A stretch of 45,265 bases of DNA from JADKIH01 sp043747595 (GTDB taxonomy: Bacteria; Bacteroidota; Bacteroidia; AKYH767-A; 2013-40CM-41-45). The position numbers were made by a program, and so were the translations under genes. The notes below the pieces were generated by a model. It was not told where the DNA came from and did no database searches. It saw only the letters and a list, made by a program, of their open reading frames with translations. Shown here in pieces: positions 9,037 to 17,617 of this stretch. Location: contig JAYTOX010000063.1 of the NCBI GenBank assembly GCA_043747595.1, forward strand, positions 1 through 45,265, given 5' to 3'. The stretch's first letter is position 1; each line of letters starts with the position of its first letter.

Positions 9037-9044
9037 TACTTTCG
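9037..9044 (+). promoter_or_regulatory. -7-like box directly before rsgA
   Basis: TACTTTCG fits TAnnTTTG at all but one position and ends only four bases before the rsgA ATG (CCAC between). If used, the mRNA would have essentially no leader. Confidence 0.4.
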
Positions 9045-9048
9045 CCAC

Positions 9049-9972
9049 ATGCAAGGAGTAGTAGTCAAATCAACCGGTAACCAATATTTAGTACGGCTCG
9101 ATGATCAATCAGAGATTATTTGTCGCACGAAAGGGAATTTACGGTTGAAAGATTATGAAGCAACGAATCCAATTACGGTTGGCGATAGAGTAGAGGTAGA
9201 GATAAACGATTTCGAAGGTGAACTGCATTGGATTTCATCGATTTTGCCTCGAAAGAATTACATCATTCGTAAGTCGGTAAAATTGTCGAAGCAAGTTCAG
9301 ATTATAGCGGCGAACATCGATCGTGCTTTTGTAGTAGCTACTCCTGTTTTACCCAAAACATCATTAGGTTTTATCGATCGATTCTTAGCAACCGCAGAAG
9401 CATATCGAATTCCGGCAGGAATTATTTGGAATAAGTCGGATGTGTTTAACGCGGATGTGTTTGATTTTTTAAGCGACGTAAATAAAATTTACGAAGCGGT
9501 GAATTATGAAACTCATATTGTGTCGGCTATAACCGGGGACGGTCTCGACAAATTAACAGCAGCATTGAAAGGCAAGATTAATTTATTTTCCGGTCATAGT
9601 GGTGTTGGAAAATCGTCGTTGATTAATAAATTGATTCCCGACTTGCAAATAAAAACGGGAGGGTTATCGTCAGGGCACATGAAAGGAACGCATACTACGA
9701 CGTTCGCTGAAATGCATACACTTCCATTTGGTGGATTTATTATTGATACGCCGGGCATTCGCGAATTTGGGACAATCGAATTTGCGAAGACAGAAGTGTC
9801 GCATTATTTTCCGGAGATATTTTCTTTTAGTAAGAATTGTAAATTCAGTAATTGTATTCATACAAATGAAATAAGCTGCGCTGTAAAAGATGCGGTCGGA
9901 GAGGGTGCTATAGCTATGAGTCGTTATGAAAGCTATTTGAGTATATTGGGTGGTCAGGATATTTTCAGGTAA
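9049..9972 (+). CDS. rsgA: Ribosome small-subunit-dependent GTPase RsgA
   Basis: RsgA is a circularly permuted GTPase that helps late 30S maturation. The 307-residue product starts with an OB-fold, then carries the G motifs in permuted order: NKSD (128-131), P-loop GHSGVGKSS (182-190) and DTPG (233-236). The C-terminal zinc site is visible as Cys264, Cys269, His271 and Cys277. The frame is open from a TTG at 9016, but homologues begin at the MQGVVVKSTG-like stretch, so the ATG at 9049 is used. It heads an operon with dtd four bases downstream and the MazG-like gene after it. Confidence 0.95.
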   Translation: MQGVVVKSTGNQYLVRLDDQSEIICRTKGNLRLKDYEATNPITVGDRVEVEINDFEGELHWISSILPRKNYIIRKSVKLSKQVQIIAANIDRAFVVATPVLPKTSLGFIDRFLATAEAYRIPAGIIWNKSDVFNADVFDFLSDVNKIYEAVNYETHIVSAITGDGLDKLTAALKGKINLFSGHSGVGKSSLINKLIPDLQIKTGGLSSGHMKGTHTTTFAEMHTLPFGGFIIDTPGIREFGTIEFAKTEVSHYFPEIFSFSKNCKFSNCIHTNEISCAVKDAVGEGAIAMSRYESYLSILGGQDIFR

Positions 9973-9976
9973 AATT

Positions 9977-10429
9977 ATGCGTTGTGTAATTCAAAGAGTT
10001 TCTTCTGCTTCCGTTACAATTAACGGAAATGTAAAATCGGCCATAGGAAACGGGTTGCTGTTGTTAGTAGGTATAGAAGACAACGATAGCGATGAAGATA
10101 TTGAATGGCTTAGTTCGAAGATTGTAAAGCTTCGTGTTTTCAATGACGATGCAGGAGTAATGAATTGTTCTGTTCAGGAAATTGGCGGCGATATATTATG
10201 TGTTAGCCAGTTTACACTTCATGCATCTACCAAAAAAGGCAATCGTCCATCTTACACCAAAGCATCGAGGCCGGATTTTGCAATTCCTATGTATGAAAAA
10301 TTTATTGGGCAATTAGAAAAGGACTTAGAAAGAAAAATATTTACAGGAGAGTTTGGTGCTGATATGAAAGTAAGTTTGTTGAATGACGGGCCGGTAACTA
10401 TTATTATTGATTCTAAAAACAGAGAATAA
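9977..10429 (+). CDS. dtd: D-aminoacyl-tRNA deacylase
   Basis: Dtd hydrolyses D-amino acids (and glycine mischarged on tRNA-Ala) from tRNA, protecting translation. The 150-residue length is standard for DTD1. Diagnostic motifs are MRxVIQRV at the start, SQFTL at 77-81 and the Gly-cisPro motif NDGPVT at 136-141, which reaches into the active site of the partner subunit in the dimer. The ATG at 9977, four bases after the rsgA stop, is chosen over an earlier in-frame ATG at 9950 that overlaps rsgA. The next gene begins immediately after the stop. Confidence 0.96.
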   Translation: MRCVIQRVSSASVTINGNVKSAIGNGLLLLVGIEDNDSDEDIEWLSSKIVKLRVFNDDAGVMNCSVQEIGGDILCVSQFTLHASTKKGNRPSYTKASRPDFAIPMYEKFIGQLEKDLERKIFTGEFGADMKVSLLNDGPVTIIIDSKNRE

Positions 10430-10768
10430 ATGGAAAACGAAATTTCATTGAATCAGGTTCAAGCAAAAGTTGATGAGTGGATAAAGCAATACGGCGTTCG
10501 TTATTTTAATGAGCTTACAAATATGGCTTTGCTTACCGAAGAGGTCGGTGAAGTTGCAAGGATAATGGCGAGAGTATATGGCGAACAGTCGTCGAAGGCG
10601 AGTGAGTTGAAAAGCGAATTGCCCGATGAATTAGCCGATGTTCTTTTTGTTTTGGTTTGTATTGCAAACCAAACAGGAATAAATTTGCAGGAAGCGTTTG
10701 TAAAAAATTTAGAAAAGAAAACGAGAAGAGATTCGGAGAGGTATAATGGAAATGGAAAATTGCAATAA
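10430..10768 (+). CDS. MazG-like nucleotide pyrophosphohydrolase
   Basis: A 112-residue all-alpha NTP pyrophosphohydrolase of the single-domain MazG type, which hydrolyses nucleoside triphosphates to monophosphate and pyrophosphate, probably cleaning the pool of non-canonical nucleotides. The metal-binding helices show EEVGE at 37-41 and DELAD at 66-70 (E67, D70), the family's ExxE plus ExxD pattern. It abuts dtd with no gap, so the three genes rsgA, dtd and this one form one transcription unit devoted to ribosome assembly and quality control of translation and nucleotides. The exact substrate is not predictable. Confidence 0.88.
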   Translation: MENEISLNQVQAKVDEWIKQYGVRYFNELTNMALLTEEVGEVARIMARVYGEQSSKASELKSELPDELADVLFVLVCIANQTGINLQEAFVKNLEKKTRRDSERYNGNGKLQ

Positions 10769-10799
10769 TATTTTTTGAGTTGAATTCTATTCGGCTAAT

Positions 10800-11519
10800 T
10801 TACTCTGCCTTATGTTTAGTTTCCTTTACCGGGTCTTCGTGAAAAAAGTACCTCAAATCTATTGTTAGATAATTTCCTACTAATAAATTTCCAACAGTAG
10901 CGTCGCGACCACCATTCGAATATTTCACCTTGTCGAAATAAATATATGAAAAAGGTCGATGGTAAGAAACGCCAATGTAAATGTTTCCGCTCTTTGGTGT
11001 GCGATATTCAAAGCCTATATTTCCATTGATGGCTGGTTGGAAAATATGATTTCGAAAGGATACGTGATTAAAAAATTGATCGTAAGTTACAATGTTGCTT
11101 GCAAACATGTCTAACGCTGGACCTAATGATCCATTGGCATATAATTTTTCTCCTATCCTTGCAAAGATTACTGCAGAAAAAGGAATCTCATATCCGATCA
11201 TTCTAAAAGATGTTTCATGAACAAATGCGCCATCGGTAAAATTAAGTGCGTATTTTCTTTTCACATAATTAATACCACCTTCTAGCGCAAGTAAGTCTGA
11301 AAAAGAGTGACGTATAACAACTCCTCCGCTAAAACCGGATGTTAACTCTGTTTCAAAATGAATATTGTTTAAGTCGTTCGTAATTTTTCCGGTACCTATA
11401 AAACTTACAGGGAAAATTGGTTTATATTGAATACCAACTGTCGTAACATTTTTTTGTGCAAAAATTGTTTTGGAAAAAAGGAAAATAAAAAAGAAACAAC
11501 ACTTAAGACGAGCATTCAT
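10800..11519 (-). CDS. Putative outer-membrane beta-barrel protein
   Basis: The 239-residue product has a signal peptide (about 1-21, ending FAQ) and a chain of alternating amphipathic strands rich in aromatic and glycine residues (for example NIYIGVSYHRPFSYIYF). A short hydrophobic pattern precedes a final phenylalanine-rich strand (LTIDLRYFF) and a charged tail. This is the look of a small outer-membrane beta-barrel of the porin or OmpW type, but no family is certain. It starts three bases after the stop of the upstream hydrolase gene and is probably cotranscribed with it. Confidence 0.6.
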   Translation of the reverse strand: MNARLKCCFFFIFLFSKTIFAQKNVTTVGIQYKPIFPVSFIGTGKITNDLNNIHFETELTSGFSGGVVIRHSFSDLLALEGGINYVKRKYALNFTDGAFVHETSFRMIGYEIPFSAVIFARIGEKLYANGSLGPALDMFASNIVTYDQFFNHVSFRNHIFQPAINGNIGFEYRTPKSGNIYIGVSYHRPFSYIYFDKVKYSNGGRDATVGNLLVGNYLTIDLRYFFHEDPVKETKHKAE

Positions 11520-11522
11520 TGC

Positions 11523-12260
11523 TTACTGATTTGACAACTTTTTAAGTCGGTCGAGAAAACTCATCAATGCGATCCAGTATTCTTGATTACCTTGTGATTG
11601 AGTCCAAAGAACTTTTGATCCGTGATCACCATTTCCCATCGGGATGTACTGAATTTTAATTCGAGAATTTACGTCTTTGATCAATTCTGTTACATCAGCT
11701 GCTTCTTCTTTTGACGAAGTAATAAAAACCGGTTTCAATAGTGTTTTGATGCTGGAGCTCGTAAAATTTTTATTTGTAAAATATTCTCCCGGGCTAAATG
11801 CTACAGCAGCCATGACCTTTGTGTTTTCCGCAGCAATTTTCAGCGCAAGTGATGCAGAGTAACTACTTCCTAAAATAATTATCGGCTTTTGGTATTTAGC
11901 GTAAAGAAAATCAACGGCAGCAATCATGTCTTGTTCGGTGTCTTCGTAAACCGGATTCATTTTTTTTGCCTTTGCTGCTAATGCAGTTTCGTTTGTGATA
12001 TTATTAACGCTTTCACCCACACGTTGATCGATCGCCAAACAATTAAATCCAAATTTATTTAAGCGAAGTGCAGTTTCAGCATATTCACCACGGCTAAATT
12101 TATTTTGATGACAAAGTAAAATAACAGGCAAGTTACTGCTTACAGGATACCAGTCGGCTGTGATCTTAAGTCCATCTTTCGCAGGAAAATTAACAGTGAG
12201 CTGTGCAGAAGCGGCTTGTGCCGAAAAAATAACTACTAAAAGCAGTAAAATTTTTTTCAT
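11523..12260 (-). CDS. Exported alpha/beta hydrolase (dienelactone-hydrolase-like)
   Basis: A 245-residue alpha/beta hydrolase with a signal peptide (about 1-19, AASAQ). The nucleophile elbow is GSSYS at 131-135 (Ser133). His213 in GNGDHG is the likely catalytic histidine. The HQN after strand beta3 (51-53) probably forms the oxyanion region. Length and order match the dienelactone hydrolase/DLH-like group, and it probably acts on an ester in the periplasm. The frame is open 25 codons further upstream, but the residues after the ATG at 12260 form a clean signal peptide, so that start is chosen. Confidence 0.78.
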   Translation of the reverse strand: MKKILLLLVVIFSAQAASAQLTVNFPAKDGLKITADWYPVSSNLPVILLCHQNKFSRGEYAETALRLNKFGFNCLAIDQRVGESVNNITNETALAAKAKKMNPVYEDTEQDMIAAVDFLYAKYQKPIIILGSSYSASLALKIAAENTKVMAAVAFSPGEYFTNKNFTSSSIKTLLKPVFITSSKEEAADVTELIKDVNSRIKIQYIPMGNGDHGSKVLWTQSQGNQEYWIALMSFLDRLKKLSNQ

Positions 12261-12325
12261 TGGGATTGAATTGAGCGAGCAATATAATAAAAAGTAAGTA
12301 AGCGCTCGATTGGGATTGATTGAAA
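12257..12325. repeat. Duplicated TTGGGATTGA with inverted GAGCG in a divergent promoter region
   Basis: ATTGGGATTGAATTGAGCGAGC (12259-12280, interrupted in homology) and CGATTGGGATTGATTGA (12307-12323) repeat the same core. GCGAGC and GCGCTC lie between them in opposite orientation. The repeats lie upstream of, and just overlap, the hydrolase start. They could be an operator or simple sequence drift. Confidence 0.3.
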
Positions 12326-12437
12326 TAATTAACAATTGACTGATTGATAATGTGAATTAATCAGGATGCGCTTTTTGTTTTTTGATCTTAAGCCTTTGTT
12401 TGGTTGAGAGCGGAAATAGTTGAAAGCAAAAATCTTT

Positions 12438-13286
12438 ATGGAAAAGGAATTAGATATGCATCATTTCAAAAAAATCTACAAGACGATGGACCAAAAAACG
12501 TATGAAGATTTAATCTTCGAGAGGAAGAACAAATCGTATGGCGCCTATGAGTTAAGAACAAATTATGACAATCGTTTGATGCGCGCATTCGCACTAGGCA
12601 TAGGAGGTTTGCTGTTTTTAGCAATTAATTTGTATCTCCTCAATCATTCAAATAAAATAGTTCCCGTTAAACCTACGATGACCGACGGAATACTCTTCTC
12701 TCAGCTTTTTGAAGCACAAAAAATTATCGTTGAGCCTGTGAAGCAAACACCAAGGCAAGTGGTAAAAACACAATCGCCCATAGCCACCATTTCCGATCCC
12801 AATGCGTATAAGCCGGTGGCCGTAGTTGACCCACTTTCACAGCTAGTAAAACCGACAACTCCGGATCCAACTATTTCAACAGAATTAACAGCAACATCAA
12901 CCACAATAGCTACAATAGAAGGAGGAAGTGGTGTAGAAGCGTTCGGAATTCCGCCGGTTGGTACAGTGGTAAGCAATGCAGTTGTTGATCAGCAGCCGGA
13001 GTTTCCGGGAGGATTGGAAAGTTTCTATAAATTTTTGTCAGCCAACATCCGATTTCCGGCAGAGGCATTACGAGAAGGGATCAGTGCAAAATTGTTCGTA
13101 TCGTTTGTAATTGATACCGACGGAAGGTTGATTAGTATTGAGTTTGTGAAAAAAGCTGGTTATGGAATGGAGAATGCGATTGAAAAAGTATTAATAAAAT
13201 CCCCACTTTGGTCGCCGGGCCGGGTAAAAAGTGCGAAGGTGAACACCAAAATGATTTTGCCGGTAGCTTTCAACTTGATTCAATAA
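12438..13286 (+). CDS. tonB: Energy transducer TonB
   Basis: A TonB-family protein of about 282 residues. It has a short cytoplasmic segment with the Bacteroidota-type FERKNKSYGAYELR motif, one membrane helix (about 49-69), a proline/threonine-rich periplasmic linker, and a C-terminal TonB domain (about 190-282) beginning QQPEFPGG. TonB couples the proton motive force harvested by ExbB/ExbD to TonB-dependent receptors. The start is uncertain: ATGs at 12438, 12456 and 12486 are all possible, and the frame is open from a TTG at 12420. exbB follows after 111 bases with its own -7 box. Confidence 0.88.
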   Translation: MEKELDMHHFKKIYKTMDQKTYEDLIFERKNKSYGAYELRTNYDNRLMRAFALGIGGLLFLAINLYLLNHSNKIVPVKPTMTDGILFSQLFEAQKIIVEPVKQTPRQVVKTQSPIATISDPNAYKPVAVVDPLSQLVKPTTPDPTISTELTATSTTIATIEGGSGVEAFGIPPVGTVVSNAVVDQQPEFPGGLESFYKFLSANIRFPAEALREGISAKLFVSFVIDTDGRLISIEFVKKAGYGMENAIEKVLIKSPLWSPGRVKSAKVNTKMILPVAFNLIQ

Positions 13287-13366
13287 GATTTGCAGGCGTT
13301 CGTTTCACTAACATAAAAATGTTTACAAGTACAGAGAAGGCGCCGAGTGTAGGCAGCTATTCAACC

Positions 13367-13374
13367 TACTTTTG
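13367..13374 (+). promoter_or_regulatory. -7 box upstream of exbB
   Basis: TACTTTTG matches TAnnTTTG exactly and lies 23 bases before the exbB ATG, suggesting the exbB-exbD-tonB genes can be transcribed apart from the first tonB. Confidence 0.45.
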
Positions 13375-13397
13375 CTAGCTACTCTAAAAAGGTTTAT

Positions 13398-14114
13398 ATG
13401 ATAGGAATTATCTTACAGATGACACAAATGGGTGCTGCGGCAGCCGATACGTTACACAATACAGCAGCGGTTATGACACCGCCCGTAGAACAATCAATTT
13501 CGTTATGGGATATGGCAGTGAAAGGCGGACCGATCCTTTATCCGATTGCAATACTTTCCATCTTAGCATTCTATTTTTTCTTTGAACGTTATTTTGTCAT
13601 CAAAAAATCGTCGAAGATTGATAATAATTTCATGAATCAAATTCGCGATTTCGTTCATAGTGGAAACATTGAATCGGCAAAGTCGCTGTGTCGAAACACC
13701 AATACGCCCGTTGCAAGAATGATAGGCAAAGGGTTGTTACGATTGGGAAAGCCGGTAAAGGAAATTGAAACGGCGATTGAGAACGTTGGGAAGTTGGAAG
13801 TGTTTAAGATGGAGAAGAACATGAATATATTAAATTCGATTTCGGGCATAGCGCCGATGTTTGGATTCTTAGGAACCATTTTCGGAGTAATTAAAATCTT
13901 TTATCAAATAGCACAACAAAACAGTTTGGAGATAAATACGATCTCCGGAGGACTGTATGTAAAGATGATTTCATCAGCATCAGGATTACTTGTGGGAATG
14001 ATCGCTTATGCAGCATATCACTACTTAAGTTTTATGATCGATCGCGTTGTAAATAAAATGGAAGTAAATGCATTAGAATTTATCGATCTTTTAGAAGAGC
14101 CGGTAAAAGGATAA
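13398..14114 (+). CDS. exbB: ExbB/TolQ/MotA-family proton channel protein
   Basis: A 238-residue MotA/TolQ/ExbB protein. Three membrane helices are visible, around 40-58, 147-172 and 188-212, with the large cytoplasmic loop between the first and second. The GIAPMFGFLGTIFGVIKIF stretch is the conserved helix that lines the proton path. It would form the pentameric stator with ExbD to energise TonB in the inner membrane. It sits 18 bases before exbD. A TolQ role cannot be excluded by sequence, but the neighbouring TonB genes favour ExbB. Confidence 0.9.
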   Translation: MIGIILQMTQMGAAAADTLHNTAAVMTPPVEQSISLWDMAVKGGPILYPIAILSILAFYFFFERYFVIKKSSKIDNNFMNQIRDFVHSGNIESAKSLCRNTNTPVARMIGKGLLRLGKPVKEIETAIENVGKLEVFKMEKNMNILNSISGIAPMFGFLGTIFGVIKIFYQIAQQNSLEINTISGGLYVKMISSASGLLVGMIAYAAYHYLSFMIDRVVNKMEVNALEFIDLLEEPVKG

Positions 14115-14132
14115 CAGTAAAAAACGACAGAA

Positions 14133-14534
14133 ATGAATTTAAGAAAAAGAGTACGTCATAGTGGGGAAGTTTACTCAGCATCGTTGAACGACATTATGTT
14201 TTTCCTTTTGTTGTTCTTCCTTATTACCTCTACAATGGCAACACCGAATGTGTTGAAATTGTTATTGCCGAATGCAAAAAGTAGTGTGCAAGGTTTTAAA
14301 CATCCGCTTACGATTTCTGTAACGGAAGATCTTCAATTTGCAGTAAACAATACACCAATAGCACAGGCAGATTTAGAAGCAACGTTAGTATCGATGATTG
14401 CCGGCCAGCCCGATCCGACTGCATTATTAAAAGTAGATAAGTCGGTGCAGGTACAAAATCTGGTCGATCTTTTAGATATCGGAAACCGGTTGAAGATAAA
14501 AATGGTATTAGCTACACAAACTTCGAAGAAATAA
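14133..14534 (+). CDS. exbD: ExbD/TolR-family biopolymer transport protein
   Basis: A 133-residue ExbD/TolR protein with a short cytoplasmic N-terminus, a single membrane helix (about 18-36) and a periplasmic domain. Asp20 at the start of the helix (SLNDIMFFLLLF) is the conserved protonatable residue of the family. It works with the preceding ExbB as the proton-driven motor. The next TonB-like gene starts three bases after its stop, so exbB, exbD and tonB are one unit. Confidence 0.92.
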   Translation: MNLRKRVRHSGEVYSASLNDIMFFLLLFFLITSTMATPNVLKLLLPNAKSSVQGFKHPLTISVTEDLQFAVNNTPIAQADLEATLVSMIAGQPDPTALLKVDKSVQVQNLVDLLDIGNRLKIKMVLATQTSKK

Positions 14535-14537
14535 ACT

Positions 14538-15380
14538 ATGGATGCTAACATCCGTTCGCGTTCTGCCATATTATCGGTAGCGGTACATGCGGTACTTTTT
14601 TTAATATTACTCTTTACGATGATGAAGACACAAGTACCACCCTTTCCGGAAGCGGGAGGTAATGGAGGAGTGTTGGTAAACATTGGAACAGTTGACGAGG
14701 CGAGTGGCGATGTGCAACCGATGGCAGAAGTTATTTCAAAAGCGCCGGTTGCGGAGAAAGTAACACCGACTACAGCACCCGAAGAAAATTTCGCGACACA
14801 GGATAATGAGAAGGTAGATATACCGCCGGTTAAAAAAGTAGAAACTAAAAAAGATGTGAAGCCGGTAAAGACAGAGGTGAAAGTAGTTTCGACAAAACCG
14901 GCAGAGCCAGTGAAGACAGTGAATCCGAGTGCTATTTATCAGGGTAAAAATACAGCATCTAAAAGTCAAGGTACCGGAACAGGCGTTGGAGACCAAGGTG
15001 ATCCGAACGGCGATCCGTTGAGTAAATATACAGGTAAGAATGGTAGTGGCGGAAATGGTGGACATGGCGCAGGCGATGGTGATGGCGAAGGGAATGGTTC
15101 AGGCAAAGGGTTGTCGTTTTCATTATCGGGGCGTAAGTTGATACGGACGCCGCAGATCACAGATCATTCGCAAGAGACAGGGAAAGTGGTGGTAGATATT
15201 ACGGTAGATAAAGACGGCAATGTAGAGACAGCAGTGCCAGGCGGGCGAGGGTCGACAACAACGAGTGCCTATTTATTTCGATTGGCAAAAGAAGCAGCGT
15301 TGAAAGCCAAGTTCAATGCGAGTCCGGAGAAGGCCGACATACAGAAAGGGACAATCTCCTTTGTGTTTTTGGTACAATAG
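14538..15380 (+). CDS. Second TonB/TolA-like energy transducer
   Basis: A 280-residue protein with one N-terminal membrane helix (about 9-29), a long low-complexity periplasmic stretch (lysine/valine/proline-rich 80-135, then glycine-rich 150-190) and a C-terminal TonB-like domain (about 195-280) with the KVVVDITVDKDGNV strand typical of the family. It follows exbD by three bases, so it is the partner expected for this motor. The linker differs from that of the tonB at 12438, which suggests division of labour or a TolA-like role. Confidence 0.82.
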   Translation: MDANIRSRSAILSVAVHAVLFLILLFTMMKTQVPPFPEAGGNGGVLVNIGTVDEASGDVQPMAEVISKAPVAEKVTPTTAPEENFATQDNEKVDIPPVKKVETKKDVKPVKTEVKVVSTKPAEPVKTVNPSAIYQGKNTASKSQGTGTGVGDQGDPNGDPLSKYTGKNGSGGNGGHGAGDGDGEGNGSGKGLSFSLSGRKLIRTPQITDHSQETGKVVVDITVDKDGNVETAVPGGRGSTTTSAYLFRLAKEAALKAKFNASPEKADIQKGTISFVFLVQ

Positions 15381-15505
15381 CGGAAAGGGTCTGGATGAAA
15401 TTAGGAGGAAAAGCGAGAAAAGGGGAATGTAATATTTTTTTCGGGTCGATAATATTTTGAAAATCAGACCTTCAATTCTTGGCCATAAAAAATATCAATT
15501 TAAGA

Positions 15506-15536
15506 TTTGGCGAGAGTAAAAAATCGTCTATATTTG
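15506..15536 (+). promoter_or_regulatory. Consensus promoter of tRNA-Val
   Basis: TTTG at 15506-15509, a 19-base spacer, and TATATTTG at 15529-15536 reproduce the Bacteroidota -33/-7 consensus at every fixed base. Transcription would start near 15540, about 34 bases before the mature tRNA. Confidence 0.8.
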
Positions 15537-15573
15537 CCGACCCAAAAAGAAAAACAGTCTTTTTGCAAAAAAT

Positions 15574-15648
15574 GGGAGCTTAGCTCAGCTGGTTCAGAGC
15601 ATCTGCCTTACAAGCAGAGGGTCACAGGTTCGAACCCTGTAGCTCCCA
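15574..15648 (+). tRNA. tRNA-Val (TAC anticodon)
   Basis: A complete 75-base cloverleaf: acceptor GGGAGCT/AGCTCCC, D arm GCTC/GAGC, anticodon stem TCTGC/GCAGA with loop CTTACAA (anticodon TAC), T arm ACAGG/CCTGT with loop TTCGAAC, discriminator A. CCA is not encoded. A consensus promoter lies upstream and a strong terminator downstream, so it is transcribed alone. Confidence 0.97.
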
Positions 15649-15662
15649 CAGGAAAAATCAAA

Positions 15663-15699
15663 GGCTTACAAGGTTTATTACTTGTGAGCCTTTTTTTTT
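15663..15699 (+). terminator. Rho-independent terminator of tRNA-Val
   Basis: Ten-base arms GGCTTACAAG (15663-15672) and CTTGTGAGCC (15681-15690), with one G-T pair, close an 8-base loop and are followed by nine T. Confidence 0.85.
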
Positions 15700-15767
15700 G
15701 AGCAACATTTGCATATTTATTAAGTTTTACCTAAAATCATTGCTGTAAGAAAAAAAATAAATTTAAT

Positions 15768-17465
15768 ATGACCGTGCAAGAGTTAAATAAATTACTCTTA
15801 GTATTTTGCAGTCAACTTCAAGAGCAACAATGGTTGGAGTTTAAACAGAATAAGGGAAGCGTTACCAATGAGGAAATTGGCGAGTACATTAGTGCTATGA
15901 GTAATGGAGCAACTATTTCCAATATGCCTTTTGGGTATATGGTTTGGGGTGTACAAGATTTAACACATAAAATTGTCGGGACTAATTTTTCTTTTGCAAA
16001 TTCTAAAAAAGGAAATCAAGATTTAGAGCTTTGGGTTAGGAATTTATTACACCCAAAAATTAATTTTGAAATATTTGAATTTGTATACGAAGGTAAAAAC
16101 ATTACGCTACTTCGTATCCCTTCAGCCAAAGGAGAACCAACACATTTTCAAAAGAAACCATTTATTAGAATTGGCAGTAATAAAACCGATTTACGAAACT
16201 TTCCTGAGTACGTTAGGATTATATATAACTCATTGGAAGATTGGAGTGCTAAAATAATTGATAAAGCGAGCATCACTGACTTAGACATTGAAGCAATAAA
16301 GATTGCTAAGGAAAAATTTAAAGAAAAAAGCACAAAAGCTTCATACTACAATGAAATTGATAATTGGGATAATGCTACATTTTTAGATAAAGCAAAAATT
16401 ACAATTAACGGTAAGATTACCAATACAGCTATTATATTGTTAGGCAAGGAAGAGGCCTCACATTATTTATTACCTGCAATAGCTGAAATAACTTGGAAGC
16501 TAGAAACCGAAGAAAAAGCGTACGAACATTTCGGAACGCCTTTGCTATTGAATACTACGAAAGTTTTGCAAAATATTCGTAATGTTAAATACAAGTTTTT
16601 TCCTGACAATGAGTTATTGTCAACGACCGTAAATAAATACGACACACGTACCATTTTAGAGGCGATGCACAATTGTATTGCGCATCAAGATTACTCTTTA
16701 CACAGTAGAATTATTGTTACGGAAAAAATTGACAAACTTATATTTTCAAATGCAGGCAGTTTTTTTGAAGGAACCCCCGATGATTATTCCGCTGGAGAAA
16801 AAACACCTGAACGATACAGAAACCCTTGGTTAGCGCACGCAATGGTTAATTTAGGAATGATTGACCGTTTAGGTTACGGTATTCATACAATGTTTATTGC
16901 TCAAAGAAATAGATACTTTCCTCTTCCGGATTATTTATTATCGGAATCACAAAAAGTAGTATTGCAATTATACGGACATTCAATAGATGAAAATTATTCT
17001 AAACTTCTTATTGAGCGTAAAGACCTGCCTTTATCCGAAGTCGTATTACTAGATAGAGTACAAAAGAAATTACCAATTACCGATAGTGCAGCGAGTTTAT
17101 TGAAAAAAGAAAAATTGCTTGAGGGCAGAAAGCCTAATTATTTTGTAACGGCATCGGTTGCTGCTGCAACTGATGATAAAGCTGCTTATATTAAAAATAA
17201 GGCTTTTAATAAAGAATATTATAAGAATTTAATTCTTGAATTCTTGACCAAGTACAAAAAAGCTACGAGAACAGAATTAGATGAATTGTTAATGGATAAA
17301 CTATCAAATGTTCTTTCTGAAGAGCAAAAGAGAACCAAAATCCGAAATATACTTTACGAAATGTCTAAAAAAGAGCAAAAAATAGTTAACCAAAGTAAGT
17401 CAACGGCTAATCCTGTTTGGGCTCTCGTTACTCCTAAAATTAAGATAGAGAAAGATAAGGATTAA
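15768..17465 (+). CDS. AlbA_2 (Schlafen-type) ATP-binding protein, accessory
   Basis: A 565-residue protein of the COG2865-like group. The N-terminal AlbA_2/Schlafen domain (about 18-140) starts with WLEFKQNKG, where Glu24 and Lys26 match the family's conserved E-x-K pattern. The C-terminal half has a GHKL-like ATPase: the N-box reads LEAMHNCIAHQDYS (297-310) and a glycine motif LGYGIHTM (368-375). A winged-helix-like tail follows (about 490-545). Proteins of this type are common accessory genes, sometimes in defence or mobile islands; their biochemical role is unsettled. It stands alone just after tRNA-Val, a usual island position, with decayed-looking DNA behind it. Confidence 0.8.
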   Translation: MTVQELNKLLLVFCSQLQEQQWLEFKQNKGSVTNEEIGEYISAMSNGATISNMPFGYMVWGVQDLTHKIVGTNFSFANSKKGNQDLELWVRNLLHPKINFEIFEFVYEGKNITLLRIPSAKGEPTHFQKKPFIRIGSNKTDLRNFPEYVRIIYNSLEDWSAKIIDKASITDLDIEAIKIAKEKFKEKSTKASYYNEIDNWDNATFLDKAKITINGKITNTAIILLGKEEASHYLLPAIAEITWKLETEEKAYEHFGTPLLLNTTKVLQNIRNVKYKFFPDNELLSTTVNKYDTRTILEAMHNCIAHQDYSLHSRIIVTEKIDKLIFSNAGSFFEGTPDDYSAGEKTPERYRNPWLAHAMVNLGMIDRLGYGIHTMFIAQRNRYFPLPDYLLSESQKVVLQLYGHSIDENYSKLLIERKDLPLSEVVLLDRVQKKLPITDSAASLLKKEKLLEGRKPNYFVTASVAAATDDKAAYIKNKAFNKEYYKNLILEFLTKYKKATRTELDELLMDKLSNVLSEEQKRTKIRNILYEMSKKEQKIVNQSKSTANPVWALVTPKIKIEKDKD

Positions 17466-17617
17466 GATAGGGAACGCCCCGAATTGTTAACTCAAGCCAT
17501 TGAATATACGTGATTTATGTGGCTATTGTTTTGTCATTTTAAGATAGTATAAGATAGAGGTTAAGACAGGGGAACTGTCATTAGAGATGGTACATTTTAA
17601 AAATCAGAACTCAAAAA
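17466..17617. other. Noncoding stretch with TTAAGATAG repeats
   Basis: From the end of the AlbA_2 gene onward the phrase TAAGATAG recurs about five times with small changes (17443-17575). I see no gene or clear terminator here. Confidence 0.5.

Noticed and set aside
15507..15701. 64-codon ORF overlapping tRNA-Val
   Set aside because: It runs through the tRNA and its terminator, which explain the sequence fully.
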